From Alphaproteobacteria bacterium (GTDB taxonomy: Bacteria; Pseudomonadota; Alphaproteobacteria; Rickettsiales; SXRF01): DNA of 5,092 bases. The translations under genes and the position numbers were made by a program. The stretch covers positions 1 through 5,092 of the forward strand of contig JAFATP010000078.1 of assembly GCA_019243895.1 (NCBI GenBank). The letters run 5' to 3'. Shown in pieces: positions 1 to 5,092 of the stretch; the first letter of the stretch is position 1; the number at the start of each line of letters is the position of its first letter. Below the pieces are notes generated by a model that ran no database searches, was not told the DNA's origin, and saw only the letters and a list, made by a program, of their open reading frames with translations.

Positions 1-36
1 AATGAAACCGGTATATTCATTCATTAGCCAGGTCAT
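1..36 (-). CDS. tadC: TadC/CpaH, Tad pilus inner-membrane platform protein (N-terminal 12 codons only)
   Basis: A reading frame opens at the ATG on complement 36-34 and runs off the left edge of the window. Only MTWLMNEYTGFI is visible, too little to identify by sequence. The call rests on position: in Tad loci tadC directly follows tadB, and here the two genes share one base (TAATG). A GGAG five bases before the ATG supports this start. A second in-frame ATG (complement 24-22) and an out-of-frame ATG (complement 20-18) are alternatives. TadC is the second T2SSF-domain membrane protein, paralogous to TadB, and the two are thought to form the inner-membrane platform on which the pilus is assembled. 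That this is tadC is inference from gene order. Confidence 0.6.
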   Translation of the reverse strand, partial: MTWLMNEYTGFI

Positions 37-998
37 TAGATCTCCATATCAATGATCTGGCGCACAATCAGCATGCCCATTCCCACCATGCCCACCACGG
101 TGAACAGCACGAGATGGCCCAGATCAGTATTGTAAAGCGGCTTCAAATGTTCCGGCGCGAAATAAGAAATGATCAGAAAGACGAACAGCGGCAGCGACCC
201 CAGGATCCACGCCGTGGCGCGGCCTTCGGAAGAAAGCGCCTTGATTTTCAGGCGCAGCTGTTTGCGCTTGCGTATCAGCGACGCCAGGTTTGTGAGCAGC
301 TCCGAAAGATTACCGCCGGCTTCCTGCTGCACGGAGAGCACCACCGTGAAAAACTGCACATCCGGCTCATCCAGGCGATCCGCCATGCGATTCAATGCCT
401 CGTTCAGCGTGAATCCGAAAGACGCTTCATCCACTACGCGCCGAAATTCCGGACCAAGCGGCGCAGGCATATTTTCCGCCACCATGCCGATGGCCGAGCT
501 GAGCGGATAACCGGCACGAACGCTGCGCACGATGGAATCCAGCGCTTCGGGAAACTGCATGAGAAAGGCGCGGCGGCGCTTGTCCAGGCGGTACCGCAGA
601 TACAGCCATGCTAACACCGCGGTAATAATCGCCGCCATCGGAATGCCCAGCCAGCCGAAGCGGGCCAGCACGAATATCGCGAAAAGGAACAAAAGCAAAA
701 AGGCGAGCACAAATTGATCAAGCGACTGCCACATCCCGGCCCGCTGAATAAGCGGCACCGCGCGCTGCATGCCGGGTGCCAGCAGGAAGGCGCGTACCAG
801 CGGATTGTCTACAGGATCTTCCTCCTGGGCCACCGGCATGGTCTGCGATTGCTGCCCGGCCTGGCTTTGCTGGCGCAGCCGGTTCAGCATATGCCGCGTA
901 TAGGCATTGGAATCTTCCAATACGTGGCGGGGAATCAGCATGACCGCTACGAGATATATTAAGATGCTGATGGTAACTGCAATAAATACCGGACCCAT
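36..998 (-). CDS. tadB: TadB/CpaG, Tad pilus inner-membrane platform protein
   Basis: This 320-residue integral membrane protein matches the usual length and layout of TadB. It is a GspF/PilC-like protein thought to form, with TadC, the inner-membrane platform through which the CpaF ATPase acts on Flp pilin. Hydrophobic segments lie at about 4-22, 95-113, 115-135, 262-281 and 293-314. Residues about 150-280 form the T2SSF domain, seen in the helical stretches QFPEALDSIVRSVRAGYPL (149-167) and QQEAGGNLSELLTNLASLI (224-242), followed by a basic KIKALSSEGRATAW before the fourth membrane segment. Between the first two membrane segments is a Gln-rich polar stretch (about 43-59). The ATG lies 11 bases after the cpaF stop; a weak GAGA overlapping that stop sits 8 bases upstream. 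The gene is the fifth of the visible operon. Identity rests on fold, length and context together; TadB rather than TadC is chosen because it directly follows cpaF. Confidence 0.93.
   Translation of the reverse strand: MGPVFIAVTISILIYLVAVMLIPRHVLEDSNAYTRHMLNRLRQQSQAGQQSQTMPVAQEEDPVDNPLVRAFLLAPGMQRAVPLIQRAGMWQSLDQFVLAFLLLFLFAIFVLARFGWLGIPMAAIITAVLAWLYLRYRLDKRRRAFLMQFPEALDSIVRSVRAGYPLSSAIGMVAENMPAPLGPEFRRVVDEASFGFTLNEALNRMADRLDEPDVQFFTVVLSVQQEAGGNLSELLTNLASLIRKRKQLRLKIKALSSEGRATAWILGSLPLFVFLIISYFAPEHLKPLYNTDLGHLVLFTVVGMVGMGMLIVRQIIDMEI
42..45 (-). promoter_or_regulatory. Ribosome-binding site of tadC
   Basis: GGAG reads on the minus strand inside the last codons of tadB, five bases before the ATG at 36-34. 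It favours that ATG over the two nearby downstream ones and suggests that tadC translation is coupled to termination of tadB. Confidence 0.5.
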
Positions 999-1009
999 TA
1001 GCGAATTCT

Positions 1010-2359
1010 CTATAATTGCTGCGGTTGTATATCGGTTCGCAGGCAGGTTAAAAGGTCTTGATCTTTATCATAGTATTCTGCCTGTGGCAAAAAGTTTGGT
1101 ATAATGCCGGTGGAATAGTAATAACCCGTTAAATTACCATGCATATCCAGCTGCCCCGGCTTGAAGGCAAACAAGGTCCGCGTGGTAACGCCGCCCTCCG
1201 AGGGTACCATTTCATCGATCTGCACAATACGCCGGCTGCCATCGCGCATGCGTGAAAGCTGCACGATCATATGCAGGGCACTGCCGATCTGCGCGCGCAT
1301 GGCCTGAGGGGAGAGATTCACGCCTGACATGCCAAGCAGGTTCTCCAGCCGGTTAATGGCATCGCGCGGATGGTTGGCGTGAATGGTGGCCATGGAGCCA
1401 TCATGGCCGGTATTCATTGCAGCCATGACGTCCACCACCTCGTCGCCGCGAATTTCGCCGAGGATGATGCGGTCGGGCCGCATACGCAGCGCATTGCGCA
1501 CCAGTTGGCGCTGGCTGATCTCCCCGCTGCCTTCCATGTTCGGCGGGCGCGTTTCCAGCCGAAGCACATGAGGCTGATGCAATTGCAGTTCGGCGGTGTC
1601 CTCAATGGTGATGACGCGCTCGCCCGGGCCGATATATCCGGAGAGTGCATTGAGCAACGTGGTTTTGCCGGAGCCGGTGCCGCCGGAGATTAGGATGTTC
1701 AATCGAATGGCGGCACAGATGGAGAGAAACTCCACCATTTCCGGACTGGCGGAATGATAGGTGATGTAATCGCTCATCGCCATTTTCTGGCGGCGGAACT
1801 TGCGGATGGAAACCAAGCAGCCGTCCAGCGATAGCGGCGGGATAATGGCATTGAAGCGGGAGCCGTCTGGCATGCGGGCATCAACCATGGGGCTGGATTC
1901 ATCAATGCGCCGCCCCACCTGCGCCACGATTTTTTGAATGACGCCGAGGAGATGGCGCTCGCTGACGAAGCGAATGTCGCTGAGATAAATCCGGCCCTTC
2001 TTCTCTACATACACCCGCTTATGGCCATTGACCATGATATCGGACACGTCCGGGTCCGCCAGCAGCACTTCCAGCGGACCGAAACCCAGCAGGTCGTCCA
2101 GCGCCTGAACTTTCAGTAATGCTTCCTGTTCAGCGGTGAGGGGAATGCTGTTTTCGTTGGATATGAATCCCTCGATCATGCTGCTCACGCGCTGGCGCTT
2201 CGCTTCACGGGAGAGCGTGTCGAGAAAACGAAAATCCACCCGGTCCACCAGGGCTTCGCCGAGAAGCGCCTTGGCGGCGCGATAATCATCGGTCTCCAGC
2301 CGTCGATCGGTAAAAACCAGTGAAGGCGCTTCCGCCGGCATCACGTGGGCGGGCGTCAT
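1010..2359 (-). CDS. cpaF: CpaF/TadA, Tad pilus assembly ATPase (secretion ATPase, GspE/VirB11 superfamily)
   Basis: This 449-residue cytoplasmic ATPase powers Flp pilus assembly at the inner membrane. Numbered from the chosen ATG, the N-terminal domain (to about 200) contains [20 protein letters not shown] and [15 protein letters not shown], typical of the CpaF/VirB11 type. The motor domain has all the family motifs: Walker A GGTGSGKT (226-233, Lys232), Asp box ITIEDTAEL (250-258), Walker [10 protein letters not shown] (297-305, Glu302) and His box with His319 and His327 in [15 protein letters not shown]. The tail [15 protein letters not shown] is also family-like. No key residue is missing, so it should be active. 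The frame can be extended four codons to a GTG at complement 2371 that overlaps the cpaE stop, but no ribosome-binding site precedes that GTG. The ATG at 2359 has GAGG six bases upstream and is preferred. The gap to cpaE is 8 bases. Confidence 0.97.
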   Translation of the reverse strand: MTPAHVMPAEAPSLVFTDRRLETDDYRAAKALLGEALVDRVDFRFLDTLSREAKRQRVSSMIEGFISNENSIPLTAEQEALLKVQALDDLLGFGPLEVLLADPDVSDIMVNGHKRVYVEKKGRIYLSDIRFVSERHLLGVIQKIVAQVGRRIDESSPMVDARMPDGSRFNAIIPPLSLDGCLVSIRKFRRQKMAMSDYITYHSASPEMVEFLSICAAIRLNILISGGTGSGKTTLLNALSGYIGPGERVITIEDTAELQLHQPHVLRLETRPPNMEGSGEISQRQLVRNALRMRPDRIILGEIRGDEVVDVMAAMNTGHDGSMATIHANHPRDAINRLENLLGMSGVNLSPQAMRAQIGSALHMIVQLSRMRDGSRRIVQIDEMVPSEGGVTTRTLFAFKPGQLDMHGNLTGYYYSTGIIPNFLPQAEYYDKDQDLLTCLRTDIQPQQL

Positions 2360-2365
2360 GGATTC

Positions 2366-2369
2366 CCTC
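2366..2369 (-). promoter_or_regulatory. Ribosome-binding site of cpaF (decides the start)
   Basis: GAGG overlaps the cpaE TGA stop and lies six bases before the ATG at complement 2359-2357. The upstream GTG at 2371 is preceded only by AT-rich sequence ending in a run of A. This choice shortens the protein by four residues and implies translational coupling to cpaE. Confidence 0.55.
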
Positions 2370-3588
2370 ACTTTTTAAATATTCGCTTGAGATTCTGCTG
2401 CGCGCGCTCCGCCACCGTCATCGGCATCGGCTCCATTTCATGCGCTATGCCCATCAGCTCGCGGGCCATTTCGCGGATCTGGCGTTCCAGTTGGGAATGG
2501 CCGACTTCCAGCAGGGTTTTGCCCTGATTCTCAGCACTGACAATCGTGCGCATGTCGTTAGCGAGATAAAAGCGGATTGTCTTGGCGCAGATGCGCTCGA
2601 AATCCTGAGAGCTGACGGTTTCCCGGTAGCGCGCGCCGCTGCGGTTGATGGCCAGCAATACGTTGGAGCGGTCGAGCCCCACTTCCTGCCATGCCGCCAG
2701 CATGCGGGAAAAATGCGCCAGCGAACGCAGCCACAGCTGCGCCACCACCACCACGTGATCGCACATGCGCAGAGCTTCCGCCGTCCACGGCGTCCACAAA
2801 TGAGGAATGTCCAGCACCACGCAGCCGAACTGGCCGCTTAGCACTTCCAACAGCGTGCGCACCGTTTCCGGACGAATCGCCGGAAGCATGCGCAAGCTGT
2901 CGGACGCGGCGATCACGCGCAATCGCTCGCCATAATTGAGAAGCATCTTGCTCACCAGCGTCGCATCCACGCCCCGCTCGGGATATTCAAACAGCTCCCG
3001 AATGCCGAATTTCGCTTGCAGGTCCAGATGACGCGCCTGCATGCCGAATTGATAATCCATATCCACCAGCACGGTGGGAATACGCAAATCGGTGGCGATC
3101 GCATAAGCGGTGTTGAGCGCCACCGTGCTGGCTCCATCGCCGGAGGCGGCGCTGACAATGCCGATGATTTTACCGGGAGCGCTGTTGGCGGAGGAAGCGG
3201 AGATGCGCGCCGAACCGCCGGCATGGGTTAAGGCATTCGCCACTTCTTCGGCACGGGCGGGATGCATGAAATATTCATGAGCGCCGGCCGTTTTGAGCAT
3301 GCGGTAGAAAGCGAGATCATTGATGTGGCCAAGCACCACCACGCGGGACGAACCGTCGGTGGCGCGCACCAGCTGGCCGATCAGTCCCAGCGCTTCTTCT
3401 CCCCGCCGTCCGAGGTCGATGATGACATAGGAGGGAGACGGCCTCCGGTCCTGGATCACCGCCAGCGCCTGGTCGGCTCCGACAATCGTTTCCACCTGGG
3501 TAAGCCCCAGCATGCCCGCCACCAGTTGCGCGGGCACGGCTCCGCCGCCATCCAGATCCAATACCAGCAATGACAGGGGGTGCAGCAT
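2368..3588 (-). CDS. cpaE: CpaE/TadZ, pilus localisation protein with pseudo-receiver and atypical ParA/MinD-like ATPase domain
   Basis: This 406-residue protein is of the TadZ/CpaE family, which positions the Tad apparatus in the cell. Residues about 5-118 look like a response-regulator receiver fold: acidic LLVLDLD (7-13), candidate phospho-Asp58 in VIIDLG, and GAHEYFMHP at 102-110, where the usual Lys before Pro is His109. It is therefore probably a pseudo-receiver. Residues about 140-340 form the MinD/ParA-like domain: deviant P-loop SAASGDGASTVALNTA (146-161), VLVDMDYQFG (173-182) at switch I, and VVLDIPHLWTPWTAEAL (257-273), a CpaE/TadZ hallmark around Asp260. Both lysines of the canonical KGGxGKT loop are absent (Ala148 and Ala153). 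The C-terminus (about 360-406) is charged and helical. An in-frame TAG three codons upstream excludes a longer start; AGG lies five bases before the ATG. The gene follows a 74-base gap, the only sizeable one in the operon. Confidence 0.93.
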   Translation of the reverse strand: MLHPLSLLVLDLDGGGAVPAQLVAGMLGLTQVETIVGADQALAVIQDRRPSPSYVIIDLGRRGEEALGLIGQLVRATDGSSRVVVLGHINDLAFYRMLKTAGAHEYFMHPARAEEVANALTHAGGSARISASSANSAPGKIIGIVSAASGDGASTVALNTAYAIATDLRIPTVLVDMDYQFGMQARHLDLQAKFGIRELFEYPERGVDATLVSKMLLNYGERLRVIAASDSLRMLPAIRPETVRTLLEVLSGQFGCVVLDIPHLWTPWTAEALRMCDHVVVVAQLWLRSLAHFSRMLAAWQEVGLDRSNVLLAINRSGARYRETVSSQDFERICAKTIRFYLANDMRTIVSAENQGKTLLEVGHSQLERQIREMARELMGIAHEMEPMPMTVAERAQQNLKRIFKK

Positions 3589-3604
3589 AACCGCCTATTA
3601 ATAT

Positions 3605-3610
3605 AGTATA
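3605..3610 (-). promoter_or_regulatory. Possible -10 element before cpaE (weak)
   Basis: TATACT reads on the minus strand within an almost pure A/T stretch (about 3595-3622), 16 bases before the cpaE ATG. It resembles a sigma-70 -10 box, but the hexamer 17 bases upstream (GATCAC) does not resemble a -35. A start seven bases downstream would leave a leader of only about ten bases. This is a candidate, not a supported promoter. Confidence 0.15.
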
Positions 3611-3616
3611 TTAGTG

Positions 3617-3657
3617 AATAAACCGTTGTGATCCCGTAACCGCGGCAGCACAACCGG
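3617..3657 (-). promoter_or_regulatory. Imperfect hairpin followed by a T-rich run between cpaD and cpaE; possible attenuator, RNA stability element or weak terminator
   Basis: On the minus strand CCGGTTGTG (3657-3649) can pair with CACAACGG (3630-3623), giving eight base pairs with one bulged base. The 18-base loop can form a small inner CCG/CGG stem. TTTATT (3622-3617) follows directly. Hairpin plus T-rich run resembles an intrinsic terminator, but the loop is large and the T run is interrupted. Partial termination or transcript processing between cpaD and cpaE fits better than full termination. Function is inference. Confidence 0.3.
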
Positions 3658-3662
3658 AAATA

Positions 3663-4295
3663 TTAATATTGGGGCGCAGTCGGAGAGCCGCTGCTAGGGC
3701 TGCTGCCACTGCCGCTAAGAGGAGAACTGCCCTGAATGCTGCTCTGGATGCTTGTTGCAGGGGCAGAGGGCATCTCATAAGCACGATAGGCCTGCACTGC
3801 CTTCTCGCCGTCCACAAAATCCAGCAAGGCCGGATTGACGAATTCCCGCTTGTCGGAAACCATCTGCACCATATTGGCGGCGATGGAGCAACCGGACGTG
3901 GGAGAAGGAAGATTATAGGGATTGATGCTATTATCGATAAAACGATGTTCGCAATCCCGGGCCATCACGCGCTCATAATAAAGCGCTGCGGTGTTGCGGG
4001 GTTCCGGCATCTGGTGGAAGCTCACATTAAATTGCGACAGCACCTGCTTGGCACGCATGCAGGCGGGATCGCCCTCCACACAGAAAAGATCAGCGCGCGA
4101 GGGTAAATCCTTGTTCACCCATCCCGTCAACTCATCCATGCCGCCATTGGCACCGAAATTCACGGTAACGACCTCGGAGGAAACATCCAGCAGGCTTTCC
4201 GGTGCGCCATGATTGAAGTAAGCGGCACGAGGCACCTGGTTACACCCGGCGGCGAACAGGAGAGAGAGCAAAAACAATGCGCGTGTCTTCTTCAT
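3663..4295 (-). CDS. cpaD: CpaD, Tad pilus assembly outer-membrane lipoprotein
   Basis: This 210-residue lipoprotein belongs to the CpaD family, which works with the CpaC secretin at the outer membrane. From the chosen ATG it begins MKKTRALFLLSLLFAAGC: two lysines, a hydrophobic core and a lipobox-like AAGC with Cys18 as the probable lipidated residue. The region from about 113 to 172 carries the family pattern: Cys115, SINPYNLPSP (123-132), GCSIAANMVQMVSD (135-148) and then a helix ending YRAY. A second cysteine pair, Cys72 and Cys79 in FCVEGDPAC, lies in the middle domain. Residues about 176-208 form a Ser/Gly/Pro-rich tail that is probably disordered. A longer frame starts at a TTG (complement 4301) overlapping the cpaC stop; the ATG at 4295 has GGTGG seven bases upstream and gives a standard signal peptide, so it is preferred. 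The gap to cpaC is 2 bases. The C-terminal pattern and the gene order support the call; the middle region is divergent. Confidence 0.9.
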   Translation of the reverse strand: MKKTRALFLLSLLFAAGCNQVPRAAYFNHGAPESLLDVSSEVVTVNFGANGGMDELTGWVNKDLPSRADLFCVEGDPACMRAKQVLSQFNVSFHQMPEPRNTAALYYERVMARDCEHRFIDNSINPYNLPSPTSGCSIAANMVQMVSDKREFVNPALLDFVDGEKAVQAYRAYEMPSAPATSIQSSIQGSSPLSGSGSSPSSGSPTAPQY

Positions 4296-4297
4296 AA

Positions 4298-5092
4298 TCA
4301 ATCCACCATGAAACCGATTGGGCCTTCAACACTAGGCGTCTGCGATATACGTGCCGCGTCGCCGGTCAACGAGCCGAGGGCGCCGTAGAATATCATTTCC
4401 ATCTGGCTGGCCGGCATGAAATTGTCCGTGGGCAGCTTGATGTCATTACTCTTCACGGGATCGGCCAGGTACGGCGTCACCGCAATGACAAGCTCAGTTT
4501 CATTCCGCTGGAAATTGGTGCTGCGAAAGAGCGCGCCCAGGATTGGCAGTTCTTTTACTCCGGGGAGCTGGTCAATCGTCGATTGCGACTGGTCCTTGAG
4601 CAAGCCGGCAATCATGAAGCTTTCACCCGGAGCCAGTTCCACCGTGGTCTTGGCGCGGCGCGTGGTCAGCGCGGGAACGCTGAAGCCGCTCACCTGCAAG
4701 GCATTGGCGGGATCCAACTCGGAAACTTCCGGCTGCACATCCATGCGGATACGATTTTCGGTTAACACGAACGGCTTGAAGCGCACCGCTACGCCGTATG
4801 GCTTATATTCGATGGTGATGTTGCTGGCGCCCACTCCGGTGGTTTGCGGCACGGGAATGGGAATTTCACCGCCGGCGAGAAACTCAGCCTGCTCACCGGA
4901 AATCGCGACCAGGTTAGGCTCGGCGAGCAGCTTAAAGAGCCCATCGCGCTCCAGCGCCTGAAGCGCGCCGCCCAATGTGAAGCCTCCCGGCCCGTTAGGT
5001 CGCCATACACCGCCAAAAATGCCTTGCGTATTCATTGGCACGCCATTGCTGTCGGACGGAAACAGGAGATGCCCCGGGCCATAGACCGCCGC
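4298..5092 (-). CDS. cpaC: CpaC/RcpA, Tad pilus outer-membrane secretin (C-terminal part, N-terminus beyond the window)
   Basis: This frame is open from the right edge to a TGA at 4300-4298 and shows the last 264 residues of a secretin, the outer-membrane ring through which the Flp pilus exits. In visible-fragment numbering, the secretin domain starts near 45 with ALERDGLFKLLAEPNLVAIS and AEFLAGGEIPIPVPQ (about 69-83). It continues through VELAPGESFMIAGLL (151-165) and ends at ELPILGALFRSTNF (181-194) and ETELVIAVTPYLADPV (198-213), all classic secretin/CpaC blocks. After these comes a tail of about 50 residues with PTDNFMPASQMEMIFYGALG (221-240), as expected in the Tad-type secretin. The first possible in-frame start codon is an internal GTG at 5041; it should not be taken as the gene start because the frame upstream still encodes protein to the window edge. 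Family members have an N-terminal signal peptide, a pilus/BON-like domain and the start of the secretin region, all of which lie outside the window. Confidence 0.95.
   Translation of the reverse strand, partial: AAVYGPGHLLFPSDSNGVPMNTQGIFGGVWRPNGPGGFTLGGALQALERDGLFKLLAEPNLVAISGEQAEFLAGGEIPIPVPQTTGVGASNITIEYKPYGVAVRFKPFVLTENRIRMDVQPEVSELDPANALQVSGFSVPALTTRRAKTTVELAPGESFMIAGLLKDQSQSTIDQLPGVKELPILGALFRSTNFQRNETELVIAVTPYLADPVKSNDIKLPTDNFMPASQMEMIFYGALGSLTGDAARISQTPSVEGPIGFMVD
4303..4307 (-). promoter_or_regulatory. Ribosome-binding site of cpaD (decides the start)
   Basis: GGTGG, one base off GGAGG, lies inside the last cpaC codons, seven bases before the ATG at complement 4295-4293. It supports that ATG over the TTG at 4301, and its position implies translational coupling to cpaC. 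Confidence 0.4.

Noticed and set aside
114..614. Plus-strand open frame (166 codons) opposite tadB
   Set aside because: Antisense to the T2SSF domain; Arg/Gln/His-rich, no motif and no operon context on that strand.
2320..2841. Plus-strand open frame (173 codons) opposite the 3' end of cpaE and the cpaF start
   Set aside because: Antisense to two well-supported genes and spanning their junction. Its His/Arg/Gln-rich composition is typical of reverse-complement shadows, and it has no known domain.
3456..3653. Minus-strand small frame (65 codons) spanning the cpaD-cpaE gap
   Set aside because: Most of it overlaps cpaE in another frame and is Cys/Trp/Arg-rich without similarity to any known small protein; no convincing ribosome-binding site.
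3653..3672. AATATTAATATT palindrome at the cpaD stop as an operator
   Set aside because: It is a short A/T palindrome made partly of the last cpaD codons and stop. No second copy was seen near another promoter, so chance is the simpler explanation.
3669..4106. Plus-strand open frame (145 codons) opposite cpaD
   Set aside because: Antisense to cpaD. Its Ala/Arg-rich start is simply the reverse of the Ser/Gly-rich tail codons of cpaD.
4416..4961. Long plus-strand open frame (181 codons) opposite cpaC
   Set aside because: It lies wholly antisense to the conserved secretin domain. Its protein is Ser/Arg-rich without recognisable motifs, as expected for a shadow frame in GC-rich coding DNA.
1..5092. 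Mobile elements, CRISPR arrays, tRNA or rRNA genes, integrase sites
   Set aside because: I saw no repeat arrays, terminal inverted repeats, tRNA-like structures or transposase frames. Six conserved Tad genes account for nearly all of the sequence.

Overview
The whole window is one side of a Tad (tight adherence, Flp/type IVc pilus) assembly locus, with every gene on the minus strand. In transcription order, from high to low coordinates, it holds: the C-terminal part of the outer-membrane secretin CpaC/RcpA (runs off the right edge); the lipoprotein CpaD; the atypical MinD/ParA-like localisation protein CpaE/TadZ; the secretion ATPase CpaF/TadA; the inner-membrane platform protein TadB/CpaG; and the first 12 codons of what should be TadC/CpaH (runs off the left edge).

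The order cpaC-cpaD-cpaE-cpaF-tadB-tadC and the presence of a CpaD-family lipoprotein are typical of alphaproteobacterial Tad loci (the Caulobacter cpa arrangement). The source is therefore most likely an alphaproteobacterium. Base composition is moderately GC-rich by eye. There is no 16S rRNA gene or other marker, so I cannot go below class level.

The genes form a tight operon. The cpaC-cpaD, cpaE-cpaF and cpaF-tadB junctions are gaps of 2, 8 and 11 bases, and tadB-tadC share one base (TAATG). The only real break is 74 bases between cpaD and cpaE (3589-3662). It holds an imperfect hairpin followed by a short T-rich run, then a very AT-rich stretch with a -10-like hexamer just before cpaE.

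In the assembled machine, CpaF hydrolyses ATP under the TadB/TadC inner-membrane platform to drive Flp pilin polymerisation. CpaE/TadZ places the apparatus in the cell, and the pilus leaves through the CpaC secretin, helped by the CpaD lipoprotein. Pilin, prepilin peptidase and CpaB/RcpC genes are not in this window and are expected beyond the right edge.

For two genes the longest reading frame begins at a GTG or TTG codon, but an ATG a few codons downstream has the better ribosome-binding site; I moved both starts. I found no new system. The points worth a second look are the lysine-less nucleotide-binding loop of CpaE, the unusual cysteine pair and Ser/Gly/Pro-rich tail of CpaD, and the cpaD-cpaE intergenic element.
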